Assembly: GCA_904066235.2 (NCBI GenBank)
Contig: CAJFCV020000005.1
Location: 8,985,501-9,049,500 of the forward strand
Length of the DNA: 64,000 nt
Direction: 5' to 3'
Source of the DNA: Bursaphelenchus xylophilus
Lineage: Eukaryota; Nematoda; Chromadorea; Rhabditida; Aphelenchoididae
Shown: positions 33,098-46,700 of the stretch, one piece after another
Numbering within the stretch: position 1 is the stretch's first letter
How the letters are laid out: every line of letters starts with the position of its first letter
Translations under genes and position numbers: made by a program
Notes under the pieces: model-generated
The model's database searches: none
Told to the model about the DNA's origin: nothing
The model's input: only the letters and a program-made list of their open reading frames with translations

Positions 33098-35071
33098 ATG
33101 GATGCTGAGAGTAGCACGAAGGTCGCAGCGTTGCTGCTGTTGATCCTCGCCGTCCTCGGGATCTTCGGCAATGGGAACATTGTTGCGGCGACATACAGGA
33201 ATCGGTAAGCGGTTATTATTTTTATTTTCTTTTATTTCTTCGAGAACTAACAGGGGAAGTACTCCAAGTGCGATTTTGATGAAATTTGGCACAAATTTAA
33301 AAAGATTTTTAGATCGAAAGTCGGCGAAAATTTCGAACTTTTTGCCGAATTTTGGCACGAAAAGTTTCATGCCTATTTCTACCGTAAAGAATAATGTTTC
33401 TACAAAAAATCAAATTTTTCCGCACAAAACTGCCAAAGTTATGGCCACAAGCGGTTTTCTCTCTGACCGCTCTCCACGTTTAGCGTGCTCTCTCGGCGTC
33501 AAAAATCGTTCGATATCTTGGCGGCGCCCGCAAAGCGCGAGCTAAAACTTTCAAGAATTGATATTTAGTCCATACACGACGTGTGTGCAAAATTTAAAGA
33601 AAATCTGAGCGTCGCACTTGGAGTACTTCCCCTGTAAGTTGATACTTGCCTACTAGTTGCGCCATAAAGTCCTGCCACATTTGAACTGGATATATAAATT
33701 ATATTTTTTTTTTGTTTTTCTTTTGCGCCCGTCGCCGCAATTTTCCGGTGCGCAGTGCAGCGGGAACTTTTGTTTTCGCACAGTGCGTGTCGCCGAAGTC
33801 ACTCCAGCGACATTGCGAACGAATCAGTAGGAGTGTCGCTGCAGCTAGTCGGTTTTTTGAGGCCTTGCAAAATGTCCTTCGGCTAGAATCACCAATACTT
33901 TACTGGCTCTCTACCGTAAGAAAATAAGGGCCTTGCGACTACTTTTTTCGGTGGAGAAGGGACCTGATCCTGAGGAAAAAGCGGAGAGCTCTTTTTGCGA
34001 GAGAAATGGCGCGCCCTTCAAAACGGAGTTTTTTCACTTGGATAGGGAGGCATTTTGATACGTTTTTTGATACCTCTCGGACGCAAAATGGTACGTTTTT
34101 TGTCACTGTGTCAGGTCCGCCACTCTAAACTATTGAAGATTTGGACAAAAGAAAAATACAGGGCGATAAAAAATGCAGTACCCAAACCACATTTTTCCTT
34201 CATGCTTTGACAGTTTTCACTTATGTAACCCTTTTTTCAGCTCACTCCGATCCACATGCAACACTTTCATTGCGCTAACCGCCTTGGCCGACATTGTCCA
34301 CCAATTCGGCATATTCCTCTTGGCGTACACTGTTTTCACCACAACCTTTACTCCAGCGGCATTATGCTTCAAGTTACAAGTCGTGCCTTCATTCGGATGC
34401 AGTTGCTCTTCAATGCTGCTACTTATTACCTCCATCGACCGTTTAGTTTGCATAGCCAACCCAAAGGTTTACGAAAAAAAGAAAAAATCCGCAATATTGT
34501 ATTGGGGATTAGTGGTTACCGTGCTTGTTTCGGGGGTGTTTCCAGTCATTTCGTACCTCAAGATGGATGATACGCCCAGAATTTGCTCACCGTTACAAGA
34601 CATGCCTCTCACGGTATTGCCATTGTATTTTATGTTTAATTTTGTGGTAATCATGATGACGTTGATCGCGTATCTTATCATCTGGATCAACGTTCGCCAC
34701 AAGAATTATCGAAAGTCGAAACAACTGCTGAGATCAATCACAGCGATTAGTTTGTGCATCTGCTGTGGATGGTTGCTGAACATGACGATTGGAGTGGCGG
34801 TGACGAAGCTGATGGTCTCGATAGACTACTCGATTCCACTGTTTATTGGGATGCTGATGAACATCTCCATTGTCCTCAACTATCCATTGCTGTTTACGTT
34901 GAGGTGAGCGAAAATTATTTCTTAACTTATGTATACATATATATACAACTTTTCAGCCGCGACTACAACACAGCCTTTACGGAGCAGCTTCGGATAATCA
35001 TGTGCAACAAGCTTCCCGTCCAGCAGAAGATAGAGAATCACACTGTTCTCAGCCTGCGGTCATTGTATTAA
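33098..35071 (+). CDS. srsx-type chemoreceptor GPCR, paralogue B
   Basis: 294 residues; exons 33098-33204, 34241-34903 and 34957-35071, introns of 1036 and 53 bp, both phase 2 and at the same places as in paralogue A. TM1 ends GIFGNGNIVA; the hallmark SLRSTCNTFIALTALAD opens exon 2; TM3 ends SIDRLVCIANP; a basic loop (YEKKKKS) follows; TM7 runs into SRDYNTAFTEQLR. Intron 1 was enlarged by a foldback element (33250-33636) and a MITE copy (33950-34125). The gene is convergent with the transporter gene, with about 125 bp between their stop codons. The two receptors probably arose by local duplication, with the kinase gene now between them. Confidence 0.88.
33250..33636. mobile_element. Foldback element, caggggaagtac family, copy 2
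   Basis: Ends acaggggaagtactccaagt and the complementary acttggagtacttcccctgt. Interior matches 19802-20254 (for example gaaaagtttcatgc and ttttctctctgaccgctctc). Lies in intron 1 of GPCR B. Confidence 0.82.
33950..34125. mobile_element. TA-flanked MITE in GPCR B intron 1 (shortened)
   Basis: Left part gggacctgatcc, right end gtcaggtccgccactc followed by TA. About 80 bp of the left half is missing compared with the full copies. Confidence 0.75.
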
Positions 35072-35198
35072 TTCAAGACAGACAAGGAACATTTTGAATC
35101 TAATACTATTTATCAGTTATACTTACTATTTACGAATGTTTTAACATTATGTCTATATCTGTAATTAAACTTGCATTATGATTAATTACTAAACCAAT

Positions 35199-35476
35199 TC
35201 AGCAAGGAGGTAGATCTTGGAACAGCTCTAAGGCATTGACGAGAATGTAAATCACCGCGGTTCCACAGAGATTCGCAAACTGTGAGGCAAACCCGCAATA
35301 CAGTAAGCGTCGCTCTCTCTCCGGCTCTGTTTTTCCTTGCTCCATAACGGCCTCAAATAACAGGGAAACGGCGTAGAATTGAATTATCCTCATTGCAGTT
35401 TGAAGAACAACCTGTAATCAGGTTAATTATGTATACGTATGTTACATATTTGTCTTTTTCACGTACACACATATAC

Positions 35477-35516
<40 letters not shown>

Positions 35517-37313
35517 GTACCAAGCATTTCAAGAAATTACCTACCGCTAACAAACTTCCAAACAGTGTCCCAACAAACCATGGATACGGACTGTTAAAGG
35601 ATTGGATTATAATGTAGAGCCATATGATTGTAACAATTGTAATGCATATCATAAAATGGCGGATTCGCTTTGTCGGAAAGAAGTAAGCCAATAGTCCGCC
35701 CGTTGGGTCGCAAATGCAAGAAATTACCAACGCCCAGTAGTAGGCTTCCTGAAAAATTTTGGTTGTGTCACTTTGAAAAATTGTGTTAGCTGGACAGACA
35801 GTGACTCAGGGACTCCAACGAGCATCTTATTCACAACCAAAAATAAAATTCGCTTACTCTAGAATACGGTAAGGTCGCATAACTCCTCAGACTCGGCAAG
35901 AACACATAAACTTGAACGGTCAGCACGCCCAGCAGTCCGAGAAAAATGTAGTCTCGGTTGTCGCAGATATTCTTCAAGTTCGCATCTTTCTCCAACATCT
36001 CGTCGGTGCTGCTCGTTTCTTTCAATAAATAAGAGTCGCCGAACCAAAGTCGGTTCAGTAAGTCTTGTTTGTAATGAAGTAAGCCGAAAGCTATCGTTCC
36101 GAGGACTTGGAATGCGCATATACAGCTGTAGAAAATGGTGACTCCGAATCTGAGGTCAAAGTTAGGTCTGAGATCGTTGGGGTCGTTCTTTGAGGCAACG
36201 CATTCGTATGTGGAGGCTCCTGAAAACAGTAAGGATTGGAACGGTCAACGAATTCATGACGAAATCAATCGGTCCTATGAGCTGTATGAAAGCCCTTGAC
36301 CATTTTAGGGCTCTTGTATTATATCTGACCTGTGGAAAGAATTCGACTTACCCTGAGCCAAAGCAATAGCCATGGGAAACAATGCGCTGATTCCAATTCC
36401 AACGAAAAAAGTCAAGAAATACATTTGCGGCAGATTCTTCATATACGGGATGATAAATACGTCCGACATGGAGCACGGTAGACAAATGATGAACATTGTC
36501 AAGTAGACGACTATTGACCTCTCTTTCCCGAAGATTACTACCGTATATTCACTGCAGAATCCAAGGATTAGAGTTGATGTTGCGACTAGAGTAAATACAA
36601 TCAATATGATCGGTCCTCTTGGCAATTTGATTTTCAGGAAGAAAAATTCGATGAGGGCAGCGGAGACTACGCATATTGCGGCAAGCTAAAAGACAATGCA
36701 TTTTTTACATTACAATACAGAATATAAATTTTTATAATACTACAGTTAGGGACCTGATCCAATGGCAAAAAACGTACCATTTTGCTTTCAGGAAGTATCA
36801 AAAATGTGGCAAAATGCTTCCCTCTCCAAGTGAAAAAATCCCGGTTTCAAAAGCGCGCTCGCTCTTTTTGTGGGGGAAAGGGCGCCCCCTTCAAAACGAA
36901 GTTTCTTCACTAAAAGAGGGAAACATTTTGCCACATTTTTGATACCTCCCGTAAGCAAAATGGCACGTTTTTTGCCACTGAGTCAGGTCCCTCACTGTAG
37001 TGTATTTAACTTTTTCTGCGTTCTGTAATATCAGCATGCTGAAAACATTATAAATTCAAAATACCTGCAAAATTACACTTCCGATGGCACCCAAAGACCA
37101 TCCCTCGACCAGCACCTGCGTATGCACACTTTGCTCAACCAAGAACGCGTTTAGCCCCACATACGGCACACTTCCGAACAATGCCACGCATAGCTGCGTT
37201 AGTCGATTGATTTTCTTCTTGGACGCCCGTTCTTCGACCATCTCCTTGGAATGATCAAATTTGCACTTCAAACTGTTCTTTACGTCAAACACCGTATCTA
37301 GCAGACGTGGCAT
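35199..37313 (-). CDS. SLC52-type riboflavin transporter
   Basis: 453 residues in five exons (37313-37065, 36685-36352, 36219-35858, 35748-35545, 35411-35199); phases agree. A polytopic membrane protein with about ten to eleven hydrophobic helices. After a hydrophilic N-terminus it has FGSVPYVGLNAFLVE and EGWSLGAIGSVILQ, matching the 'FG..SW...NG.w.E' and 'EGW.LPSy...iQ' blocks of eukaryotic riboflavin transporters. In the middle, YLTMFIICLPCSMSDVFIIP and FFVGIGISALFPMAIALAQG match the 'tS..tFlPfM' and 'GeGLS.l.PalvALiQG' blocks, followed by a conserved Cys. Substitutions in the first block (W to Y, L to A) leave substrate identity open. Intron 1 holds a MITE; intron 4 a TA microsatellite. 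Confidence 0.85.
35462..35516. repeat. TA/CATA microsatellite
   Basis: A run of about 16 TA units preceded by cacatatacata, inside intron 4 of the SLC52-type gene. Length is likely to vary between individuals. Confidence 0.9.
36743..36997. mobile_element. TA-flanked MITE in transporter intron 1
   Basis: Left end cagttagggacctgatccaa, right end gagtcaggtccctcactg, TA on both sides (36741-36742, 36998-36999). Confidence 0.88.
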
Positions 37314-37700
37314 TAACCTTGGACGTCTAAAACCACATTTCCCATATTAAAAGCACTATACTTTTTCCTTATCGCGGGCCAATTGAAAAGATAAAACGTC
37401 AGGAAGCCAGTGTTTTCGGTTTGTTGAAAATGAAATCAGAAACAACTGCAATTACTATGTAAATACGCGCTGTTTTAGGAAGCTTTGGAATGTTTTTCGC
37501 TGATTTCCAGAGCTAATGGGATTTTGACGATTGCCCTTTAGTTTGAACTAATTTCGCGCACTTATATCTTTCAGCAAAAACAATAGTGCGCTTTGACCAT
37601 GAAGGTGATGTATTGATTTTTGATCGAAAACAATTAGTGGTGAGCGAAATATTTTATGAGAAATATTAAGAAATTTCAACAGACGAACGGCGTCCCCTTA

Positions 37701-37946
37701 CAGTGGGATACCTGATCGAGTGGCAAAAAACGTGCCATTTTGCATCCGGGAAGTACAAAAAATTGTAGAAAGATGCATCCTTCTTCAAGTGAAAAAACTC
37801 CAGTTTCAAAAGTGCCAGCTCTTTTTGTGGTCGCGATCTTCAAAACGAAGCTCTTTTAGTCAGAAATGGAGGCATTTTGCTGCGTTTTTGACACTTCCCG
37901 GATACAAAATGGTACGTTTTTTGCCACTAGATTAGATACGTCACCG
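37701..37946. mobile_element. TA-flanked MITE, diverged copy
   Basis: Left end cagtgggatacctgatcgag, right end gattagatacgtcaccg, TA on both sides. It lies about 390 bp upstream of the transporter start codon. Confidence 0.8.
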
Positions 37947-37949
37947 TAT

Positions 37950-40625
37950 GTGCAAAAAATGACCAGGACCAACTTTTGAGATTTTATTCATGCCTTAAAA
38001 TTTCTACAATTCAGTAAAATTATAGGGCATGTCTCCGAATGTTTCATGACCTTTTAAAACAACATCCGAATTTCTGGGCCTTCAAAACTATTTGCAAAAG
38101 CGGTTTTGGCAAGTATCCTGACAAAAAATCGAACAAATTTTCCGAAAAGATTTTGTCCAAACGCACCTAAGTTTGAGTGCCAAAAAGAATTTAAAAGTTG
38201 CCGAATACCAACATATTCAAATTTCAAAAATCTCTGCTTCAAAATTATCGTGTTTAAAAAACAAGCACAACATTAATATACCACCCTCAAGTTTTCGGCG
38301 CCCTCTTTGTTAATAGTGTTTAAGATGTTTAAGAGTTGAGTTATTGCTTTTGGAAGAAGGACTAATAATCTTCATTTAAACAAAGTGCAGCTGCCGAGGG
38401 CTTTTCTTGGTCGTTGTTGAGCTCTTCTTGAGCTAATGTCTCAATTTGAGCTGCGAGTTTTGATTAGAAATGGAGCGTACTGTAGCTGGTCAAAGCGATG
38501 ACCTTTCATGGACTGCGAATTTGTTTATTACCGTATCGGAAATGACGTCAAAAAAGTCTTGTTTTTTATGACTATACAAACACTGCAGATGACTCGAAGC
38601 AATGTGAAACGCATCGCAAAAACATTTTTACAGAAGATATACTCCTGATTCCATCCGGTAGGCATTCAGAAAACCGCTAAATACTTCCTCTATGATCGAG
38701 CACATCGTTCTTTCAAAGAGAGAGCGAGAAGATTGATCTTTCGGAGAGAGGAAAGAAGGAAACGTTTCAGTGAGCTTTGAATGCATTCTCTCTCTTCTCT
38801 CTTTCTTCCAAAAGGGCAACGTTTTCTTTCTTTCTTCGGAACTACGCATTGTATTATCGGTCAGAGAGATGTGTTTCTGATATAGTAATCGTAATACATC
38901 CTTGATTCAAGGGCACTAGATTTTGTCGACCCTTACAGAAGAAGTACTCCATGTTTGATGTTAAGATTTTGATGACTCTTGCCACAAATTTAGATTCTTT
39001 TCCAACAACAAACTATGTGCGAAAATCCTCGCTTGCGGTTTGAAGCGACAGTTATTTGTGAATCAAAAAATAAAAAAACGGCCGCTTATCGAGTTGCAAT
39101 AAAATACAGAGTGGACGTTGTTGACTATGGTGCAAATATTTGAAAAAATAATTGACAGTGGATTCGCCATTTAATGAAACTCATAGTAACGTGTTTTCAC
39201 AATTGCCGGAAGTTGTATACCCTGACGTCAATGGTATTTTGCTAAACGAATTCTTCCAAGAATATTTCAGGATCGTACGTTTCTGGAATAGCAAAGATTT
39301 TTTTTATCGTGAGTTGGTGAATCTTGACAAGGACCGCTGAATATTCCGGGTTGCTGTGCTCAGCGCAAGCTAAGATTTTCAGGAATTTTATGCGACAATG
39401 CAAAAGTAACATTTGTTAATTCATTGCCTTAAAAGTGTAATAGTTTCTACTAAAACAACTCGCTTTACTCTGACAACGTCAATTTTTTAATCATGTTCAA
39501 TATCAGCCTTATCTAATGTTCCAAACTACAGCAATGACATCATCGGCCTCAGGGCTTTACCGGTCTTTTAATTTCCATTCTCAAGCAGATGACTGAATTC
39601 CGTCAGTAAAATCGGCTCCGTTCTCTGTGACAATATTTATGCACCCATTTATGTAATGACAAATGCGTAATTGCCTTGTTTACAGTTCACCGTCTGTCTC
39701 TGTACAATAAATCTTCCGGTTGCGTTGAATCGACGTGCCAGTACGGAAAACGCGAGTTATTTACCATGTTTTATACCGTAAGGTGTACTTGAAGTACGAG
39801 TGCGAAAAATAATAGATACGGCGACAATATTGTTTTCAATCAGAGTACGTCTGCGCTGACAACGCGTTGCCACGAGGAAAACGGGAACTTCCGCTGTCTG
39901 GCGTTGATAAACGGACAAGAAATATTTGTTGTGGACATTCAGGCTCGTGGATCGCTGCGAAATATGTTGTGTGGAGTACATATGTTAACACGAACCAGAC
40001 CAAATTTGCATTTTCATCATATACTTTGAAAAATTTGTCTGCTGAATTGGCAGTCTGCTGTCAGTACGGAGCAATCTTACAGATGTACTCTCGAGATCCT
40101 ACAGACTCCCAAGGTCCAATAGATGTCCTCTTGAACTTCCCATTAAATGTCGGCTGAAGTGCACCTTGTGATGTTTGCCCATTTCTGCAAACGCAAAACA
40201 GCATTTCAGCGCTAGGGGAGCCGTACAAGGTTTAAATCATGCTTTTGCAATTATCCTTCGGATATCAGAAAAAGAGCTTGAGAAGAGCTGTTTGTTGGCA
40301 AGCAAAATTTAAGAATAGTTTGACTAGAACGCCTTCACAATACTAGTCCGTTCATAAAGGTCCTGGAGTGATTTTCGCGGCCTGAAATGTGCGAAAACAA
40401 AAGTTTACCTAGCACTGTGCAATTTCTTGCTTTTCGCACCGTGCAGTAAGCTTTTTTGGGCTATCGCTCGCACCCTGACCTTTTCTGCACAGTGCAAACG
40501 CTAAAGATGACGCCAGCGACTTTGTGAACGGACTAAAGCTGCTGGAATGATTTTGATAAATACATGATGGGCACTTACACCAAAAGGTTCGTTCAAACTA
40601 TTCTCTGAAAGACAGGCAAAGTTCA
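37950..40625. other. No recognisable gene
   Basis: AT-rich. A frame at 39867-40157 has no splice or homology support. At about 38930-39000 a fragment (gaagtactcc, ttttgatga, gccacaaatttaga) resembles the end of the 19802 foldback family. Purine-rich stretches at 38700-38850. Confidence 0.45.
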
Positions 40626-40630
40626 GGCAC

Positions 40631-40830
40631 AAGGAAAGTTGTCAACTTTCAAAATGTTTGCCTGTATTTTTCTGAAAGACAGGCAAAGTTAAAGGCCATA
40701 ATTGTTTATGTAATATCTCAACTGCGCCTGCAAGGGATCCACTAAAGCTTTTACGAATTAAAATATGGCGTAAACTGACTCCCTGCTCAAACTTGGTAAA
40801 CCCATATTTGAAAGTTGACAACTTTCCTTG
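40631..40830. mobile_element. Small foldback repeat
   Basis: aaggaaagttgtcaactttc at about 40631 recurs in reverse complement ending at about 40830. A short direct repeat (tctgaaagacaggcaaagtt) occurs twice nearby. Confidence 0.65.
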
Positions 40831-40839
40831 TCAGTTTTA

Positions 40840-43060
40840 CGTTATTCTTTCCAACACAGCAACTTCTCTCCGGGAACTTTCCTGTGACGACCCGCTAGCT
40901 CTTTTCTTCCCTCTCATATGTTTTATCGTCGTTTTTATGAGGTGAAAAAGTTCTTCTCAACTCGTCAAAGCGTGTATATTTAGTAGTCAGTACTTTGCAT
41001 CGAAAAATCGGAACGACCCCGAGAAAAAAATTCAATTGATTTGACATGCGAAATAAACATTTACTTGCAGCGGGCAGTGAATAAAAATTACCCGAAGGAC
41101 GCGTATAAATTAACTTTGAGAGTTTTTACATTCCCAGTTTTACACTTTTAGGTCCGTCGGGAGTTCGGTCGGTGATTTACGACCGCAGGATGTAGGAGTG
41201 AAGAATCTAATGGGTTCAAATACTTCGCTTATAGGGATCGTTAGATTTCTTTTGTATTTTGACTACTGTAGCGCATTCTTATGACTGTTGGTATGTGTGT
41301 GGCCTGCTGGATGTTAGACTAGAATGTTTGAGAAGACTTCAAAAAAGAGCTCGGGAAAATTCGAAAAATGTAAGCCATCAAAAACAATCAAACAATAAAA
41401 AATTATTTGATCAATAACCAATCTTCTACAGGCATGTCAAGGCCTGCGCAATGAAGATTTGAGTTCAAACTTCTTTAACGAGCATGCCCACAATGCTCGA
41501 AGTTTATTATGTTTTGATGGTTGGTTTACCTACCGATTTACTCTTTTTCAAAGCTTTTTTTAAAAAAATAAATTTTTGCGTTCATGTCCCAGAAAGCACC
41601 AAAATTTTAAGGTTTATAAATGCCAGACGTCCGTTGTAGCCGGAGACTTTGCATTCCGCTTCAAAAGAAATCCTTTGCCATATCAGAGAACGATCCGTTC
41701 GCCGCAAAATTCGCAAAGATAAAAGCAATTCCCTTCTGTTTTGTTCAGTCTGTTTTGTGTGGCATGTTGACTGCAACAGTCGTTAAATATCTTGATTGCT
41801 TTTGGCGAACACAAGCTAGAACTGTCAGGCATTCTTCTGTGTCATGAGCAAAACATGTGTGACAAGTCTTGAAATAAAACGATTGTTGCTTCTCTCAATC
41901 TTAAAATCCAAAAAAGTCCATCCAAAATTATTAATATTTGTTTATTGTCAACTTCAAAGCATTTCATACAGCGAACTACTTTCAGATCACAATAATCCAG
42001 TCAAAAATACAAATCGCACACAAATAAACTGATCATATAATCTCGAAAGAGACATAATAAAAAATATTAGAAGAAAAATTACACCGTTTCTCCGAAAGAC
42101 AACAAGTTTGTGATGAGTAACATAGACTAACCTCTACATTGATCACAATGGGACATAGATACGAAAGTGAGTGTTTTCGTAGTGGTGAATTTACATTGCA
42201 CGATAAATTAGGGAAATGACTGGACGGTCAGATGTTATCAGTCTTATGTTACACTCCTGTCTTTGAAATGGAAGGCAAAAAATGGGTCCAAAGTGTAAAT
42301 TAAGGAAAAAACGAGCAGCAAAAAGTGACCTCAAACGGAGATAATTTTAGCCACAATACAGTAGCTATCATTACGTTTCTGTAATGGTAGCTACTGTAGT
42401 AAAATACGACTGTTAAGACTGATAGTCATCAATCTTCCGTCCAAAAAACAAAGAATCCAAAAATCTCAATTTGAATAATCAAGAAACGCACCTGTATATT
42501 CAAATTGTGCTTAGTCGCAGACCAGGAAATATTTACAACAAAGGTAAAGCTTTGAACAACAGTTGAGAATGTGACTTCCGGTCAGAAACTCGATGCTGGG
42601 GAACCCTACGGAATGTTTGCAATGGAATAGCGCGTTTTTTACGCCCCAATTTATCAGTCAAAAATGAGATAGCAACGACTCATATGCTCTCCTTTTACAA
42701 CCTACATGTTGTCTAGAGTTTTCTGGAGTCATAAAAGAAGAAAAATTTCTGGGTCATCGATAATTGGAGCTGATGTCGAAAATGGGGGAATCTCAAAATT
42801 TACAAAAGGAAAAAAGGTATTCCTAGTCTCAGCAGAAAGCCTTCAGGCCACTCTACCAAACACTACAAGCTTCCTTTAATTGGGTTCTCCGGCCACCAAG
42901 AAATTGCCCGAAAAGTCATTTGCAAAACACAAGTTTCTTCTTCATGAGGAGATAGTGAAGAATCGAAACAATGATATATCCGAAAATCGATAACTACCAC
43001 GTCTACGCGTAAAATACCACCGGCTAACAGACTAGTCCAAAATCATCGGGATTCGGATCC
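40840..43060. other. No recognisable gene
   Basis: AT-rich intergenic DNA, no exon with both splice sites and coding character. Confidence 0.45.
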
Positions 43061-43062
43061 AG

Positions 43063-43577
43063 TTACGCGGCAGTTAACGTGTTGTTTGAAGGGCTTACAT
43101 GTAGACCGCTAAACCGATGAACAGTCGATTGAACCGAGGCCAGTTCCGAATCCGATTCTTCGAGGATCGTAGGCATGGGTTCGTAGTTCGAAAGGGTTGA
43201 GGATTGGCTATGACGAGCGCGCTTTCGCTTGGCTGAAGCGTGCTTGGCGCGGTAGTCACGAGGGTAGGTCTTGCCAACGGAAATATCTGAAAAATTCAAG
43301 GTTAAAATTGAATAAAACAGCCTTTTCAGAGACCTATACTGAATTTGTTCCCTATTCATGATATCAGTAAGCTCTGTGGGCTAGATGTGTTCTATTTAGA
43401 CAGTAATCGGCATATTTACTAACCTGGCTGTTGCATTTCGGCCAATTCAATCATCCGCCTAACTAACGACTTTTTCAGCCACGCCAAGCTTAGCGGGTCC
43501 ATTTGAGCAATGAGTAACGACTGGCTAGCGGTCATCATCTTTGACAAAAGCTTCAAATCAGAATCGCAGTCTAGCAT
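43063..43577 (-). CDS. Small two-exon gene of unknown function
   Basis: 125 residues; exons 43577-43424 and 43286-43063 joined across a 137-bp intron with GTTAGT donor and TTTTCAG acceptor, phase 1. The N-terminal half has a hydrophobic/basic helix (DPLSLAWLKKSLVRRMIELA). The second half has a basic cluster (KHASAKRKRARHSQ) that looks like a nuclear localisation signal and an acidic/Ser tail (PTILEESDSELASVQS). A gcttatataagc TATA-like box lies about 165 bp upstream at 43740-43750. I do not recognise a family. The last residues after ...RFSGLH may instead be intronic, as a good GTAAGC donor follows at about 43098, so the gene could continue further left. Confidence 0.55.
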
Positions 43578-43737
43578 TAGTCACTTGGATGGCTATATTC
43601 TGGATATAACCCTTAGAACAGTGGAATAATTGGCTGAATAGCGGTTGAAATTGCTCTGTACTCAAAAACAATTGCGTAGTAAGTTAATAGTCACGTTTGG
43701 AGCGCGTCAGAATAACAGTTCGTTCCAGGGACCCGCC

Positions 43738-43752
43738 GGCTTATATAAGCGA
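43738..43752 (-). promoter_or_regulatory. TATA-like box of the small unknown gene
   Basis: gcttatataagc is palindromic and so fits either strand; a minus-strand gene starts about 165 bp away and no plus-strand gene is seen. Confidence 0.35.
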
Positions 43753-43759
43753 CACCTTT

Positions 43760-46700
43760 GAACCGAACAAATAACTGTTTCGCCGCCTTTTTCTCTTATC
43801 TTCCAGCGAACTGATTGCTGATTCTTTACCGCCTCTCATTTCCACACTCTGTTTGTTTACGAACTTTCGAGACTGATCAGCGATCTCCCAAAGGCCTTTT
43901 TGCCGGGCGTCTCTTTGATTTGTGCGATATCTCTTCAGAATTGAGATCGTTGCGCAATAAAAGAGGCCACGCCCATTCATGTGGATGTTGTGTGGGGGAC
44001 AACAAGTACCGGAATGCCCCGGAAATACGGAAACAACGTACAGTGTAATGAGAAGAGAGAGTGGGGAGAGTGAAGAGACGGCAGAGAAAAAAAAATATTA
44101 AAGAATTGATCAATTTTTTGCAGGAAAATGGGAAAAATTGTAAATTGTAGCCTATGCAATTGGAATAAAGCAATTTTTCAATTGAAATGCAAGTAATGCC
44201 CGAGGGAATCATTAACCTAGAATATAAATAGGGACCCGGTATACAGCCTTGTTTCATCAGTCACACATTACAGTAAAGTAACACCCAAAATAGCCCAGGG
44301 AATTGACTTTTTATTATTGCAGCGGTAAACAGCCCGCGCTTCGCAAAGATCACGAATCTTTGAAAAACAGTTATCAGAACATGTGAACAACAGGGCAATC
44401 TTTGAAGCTTGTTTTGCTCTTGCGATTTTTTTTGTTTCAAAATATTGCTAAAGAAGACGTTTTTGATCGGAGTTAATGATCCAAATTTTGTAAGGTGTTT
44501 TCAACCGTCAGATGTTTTTTGAGACTATTTTTTGACGAAATTTTTTTTCATGATTTTTTTTTCACAATTTTTCTCAAAAAAACTCACTACCCATAGTTGT
44601 TTTACGACGTTTTCATGTGAGCTGCAGCGTCCAAAAATGCGAAAAATTTCTAGAACCTTTCCGAGCGATCTTTAAAGAGTTCCTCCCCCCGCTCTTCCCC
44701 CCAAAGTTTGCCCTTCTAGAATCAATTGATAACTGGAAAAAAGACAAAGAACCGACTGATCTCTGAATGTGTCGTAAACAGAAAACAACAAATGCGTCGG
44801 ATTCTTAAGACATTACTTTTCCTGGCCACGTGAAAAAGGAATGGTCCTCTTTACGAAGCAAATAATAAAAAGGGCAGCCTGCAGCGGAAAGAAGGTTAAT
44901 TCGATTAGACTGCAGTTGATGCGAGCTGAAGATTGTTTGCGGCTAATCGACCAAAGACTGGATTGGAGTGATTTTGAAGTAGAAAAATTGGAGAAGCATA
45001 GAAAACCGATAGCCACAAAAAATTAAAAAATTATTCGTACGAATCTTATTTTATCGCCAATTTTCCAAATTTAGACCCCTAGGCATGTTTCGAGATGATA
45101 AGAAACTAATCCGACTCATTGGTCGTACCAATCGGAAATGGATTTGCATTCTTTGATCTACAAACCTCGTGAGTTTCTCGGGGAGTGACCAGAGATAAAA
45201 ATTCGTTGGAAAAAAACGATGACGAGCTTTATTCCTTCGATAACAACCTCGGTGATTTAATGGGGGTTTTTTTTAATTCCTTGATTGTGAATGTGCAAGC
45301 CGAGGAGCTAACCCATGACAAAAAAGTTTTTGAGATCGTTGGGATCACCTAGAAGCTGTAATAAATCCCCAGACAAAAAGGTCTCAACTATAGCATTCTT
45401 TTTGCCTCCGGAACCTTAAAACCTTATGGACTTCCGGTCACATTAATCTTAAACACGCGAACATCTGATTTCTTCGCCAACCAGACAACAAACAACAAAA
45501 AGGTCAACAATTTGAACGATCGCCTCACTTCCGGTGACTCGTCGTTCATGAAACAACATCTACGTTTTTCTACATTTTATTTTTCATAACTATAAGCCCA
45601 CTAACTTTGTCGTCATCGGAACCCCGGTTCAGCAAACCACTTTCTTCAATGTTTTTCCACTACTCAATTACTCGCTCTCATTAGTCATTCGCATTATCAC
45701 GCCACAGCCCATCAAACAACCGTTTTTTTTCTTTTCTAGTTCACATGTTCGGAGACATGTGAACAAGTTGCTGATGAACATGTTCAAGTGATTACTGTAG
45801 TGACAAGTGATTGGAGAAAACATTTGTTGGAAGAAAAATTAATGAAGCCTCTTAATGAGGTGTTCTTCTCGGAAAGATTCAAAGTTCTTTGAATTTTTGA
45901 TCAATTTTTCATCCAACGAGAGACTATGGAAAATTAGGAGAGACGGTCAGACAAAAAAAAGAATGCGTTTTTAGACGAAAGTTTTGTAAATTTTGCGAGG
46001 AAAAAATTCATGTTAAAGTAGAAATATTGTATTCCACACATCAAATAACGTATTTCCTAATAGAGAAGCTAAAAAAATTTGCTGAAAATTAGAAAAAAAA
46101 ATTCTAAATATTTCTGCAAAACGCTTTCTAAAAAATCTTCCTTGCTTTTTAAAAAATCTTTATCTTATTTTCTCCTGAGTCTTATCGCAATCTAAGCTTA
46201 TCAAAAAAAAAATATTTTGCACAGTGCAAAAAAATATTTTGCTATCTTGTTTATAACACTACCCTATCAACACAGTTCATCTCGGGAACATTGTAATAGG
46301 TTTCCGCTTTGGCTTTATTACTTGTTTTACTTCCAAAAATAAAAAAAGTAAAGACAATAAGCTCGGAAAGACAATATTATTGTCGGAAGTGCGAGAAAAC
46401 AAAAAAATCTTCATCCGTATTTTTTGGAGTACTGTAACAACTGTTTTATAAGATCTGAAAAGAAAAATTTTTTTGCCAGCCAAAACATTCGTATCGAAAA
46501 TTCAATTATTTTATTTCAAAGGCTTCTCCATAAATAGAAGGAGTCTATTTTTGGCCAAAAAATTATGAATGACATAATATTATTTGTCGATAAAAGAATA
46601 TCCAATCTCCGGTCAAAGATAATCAAATTTTCAACTGAATTCGGAAGTTCAGAGACTGAAAAAAGTTGCATAATCTTGCTTCAGGCGATGCAAAAACTGT

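Noticed and set aside
39867..40157. 96-codon plus-strand frame
   Set aside because: No donor or acceptor consistent with it and no recognised motif.
41582..42032. Overlapping frames on both strands
   Set aside because: Chance frames in AT-rich DNA with no splice or motif support.
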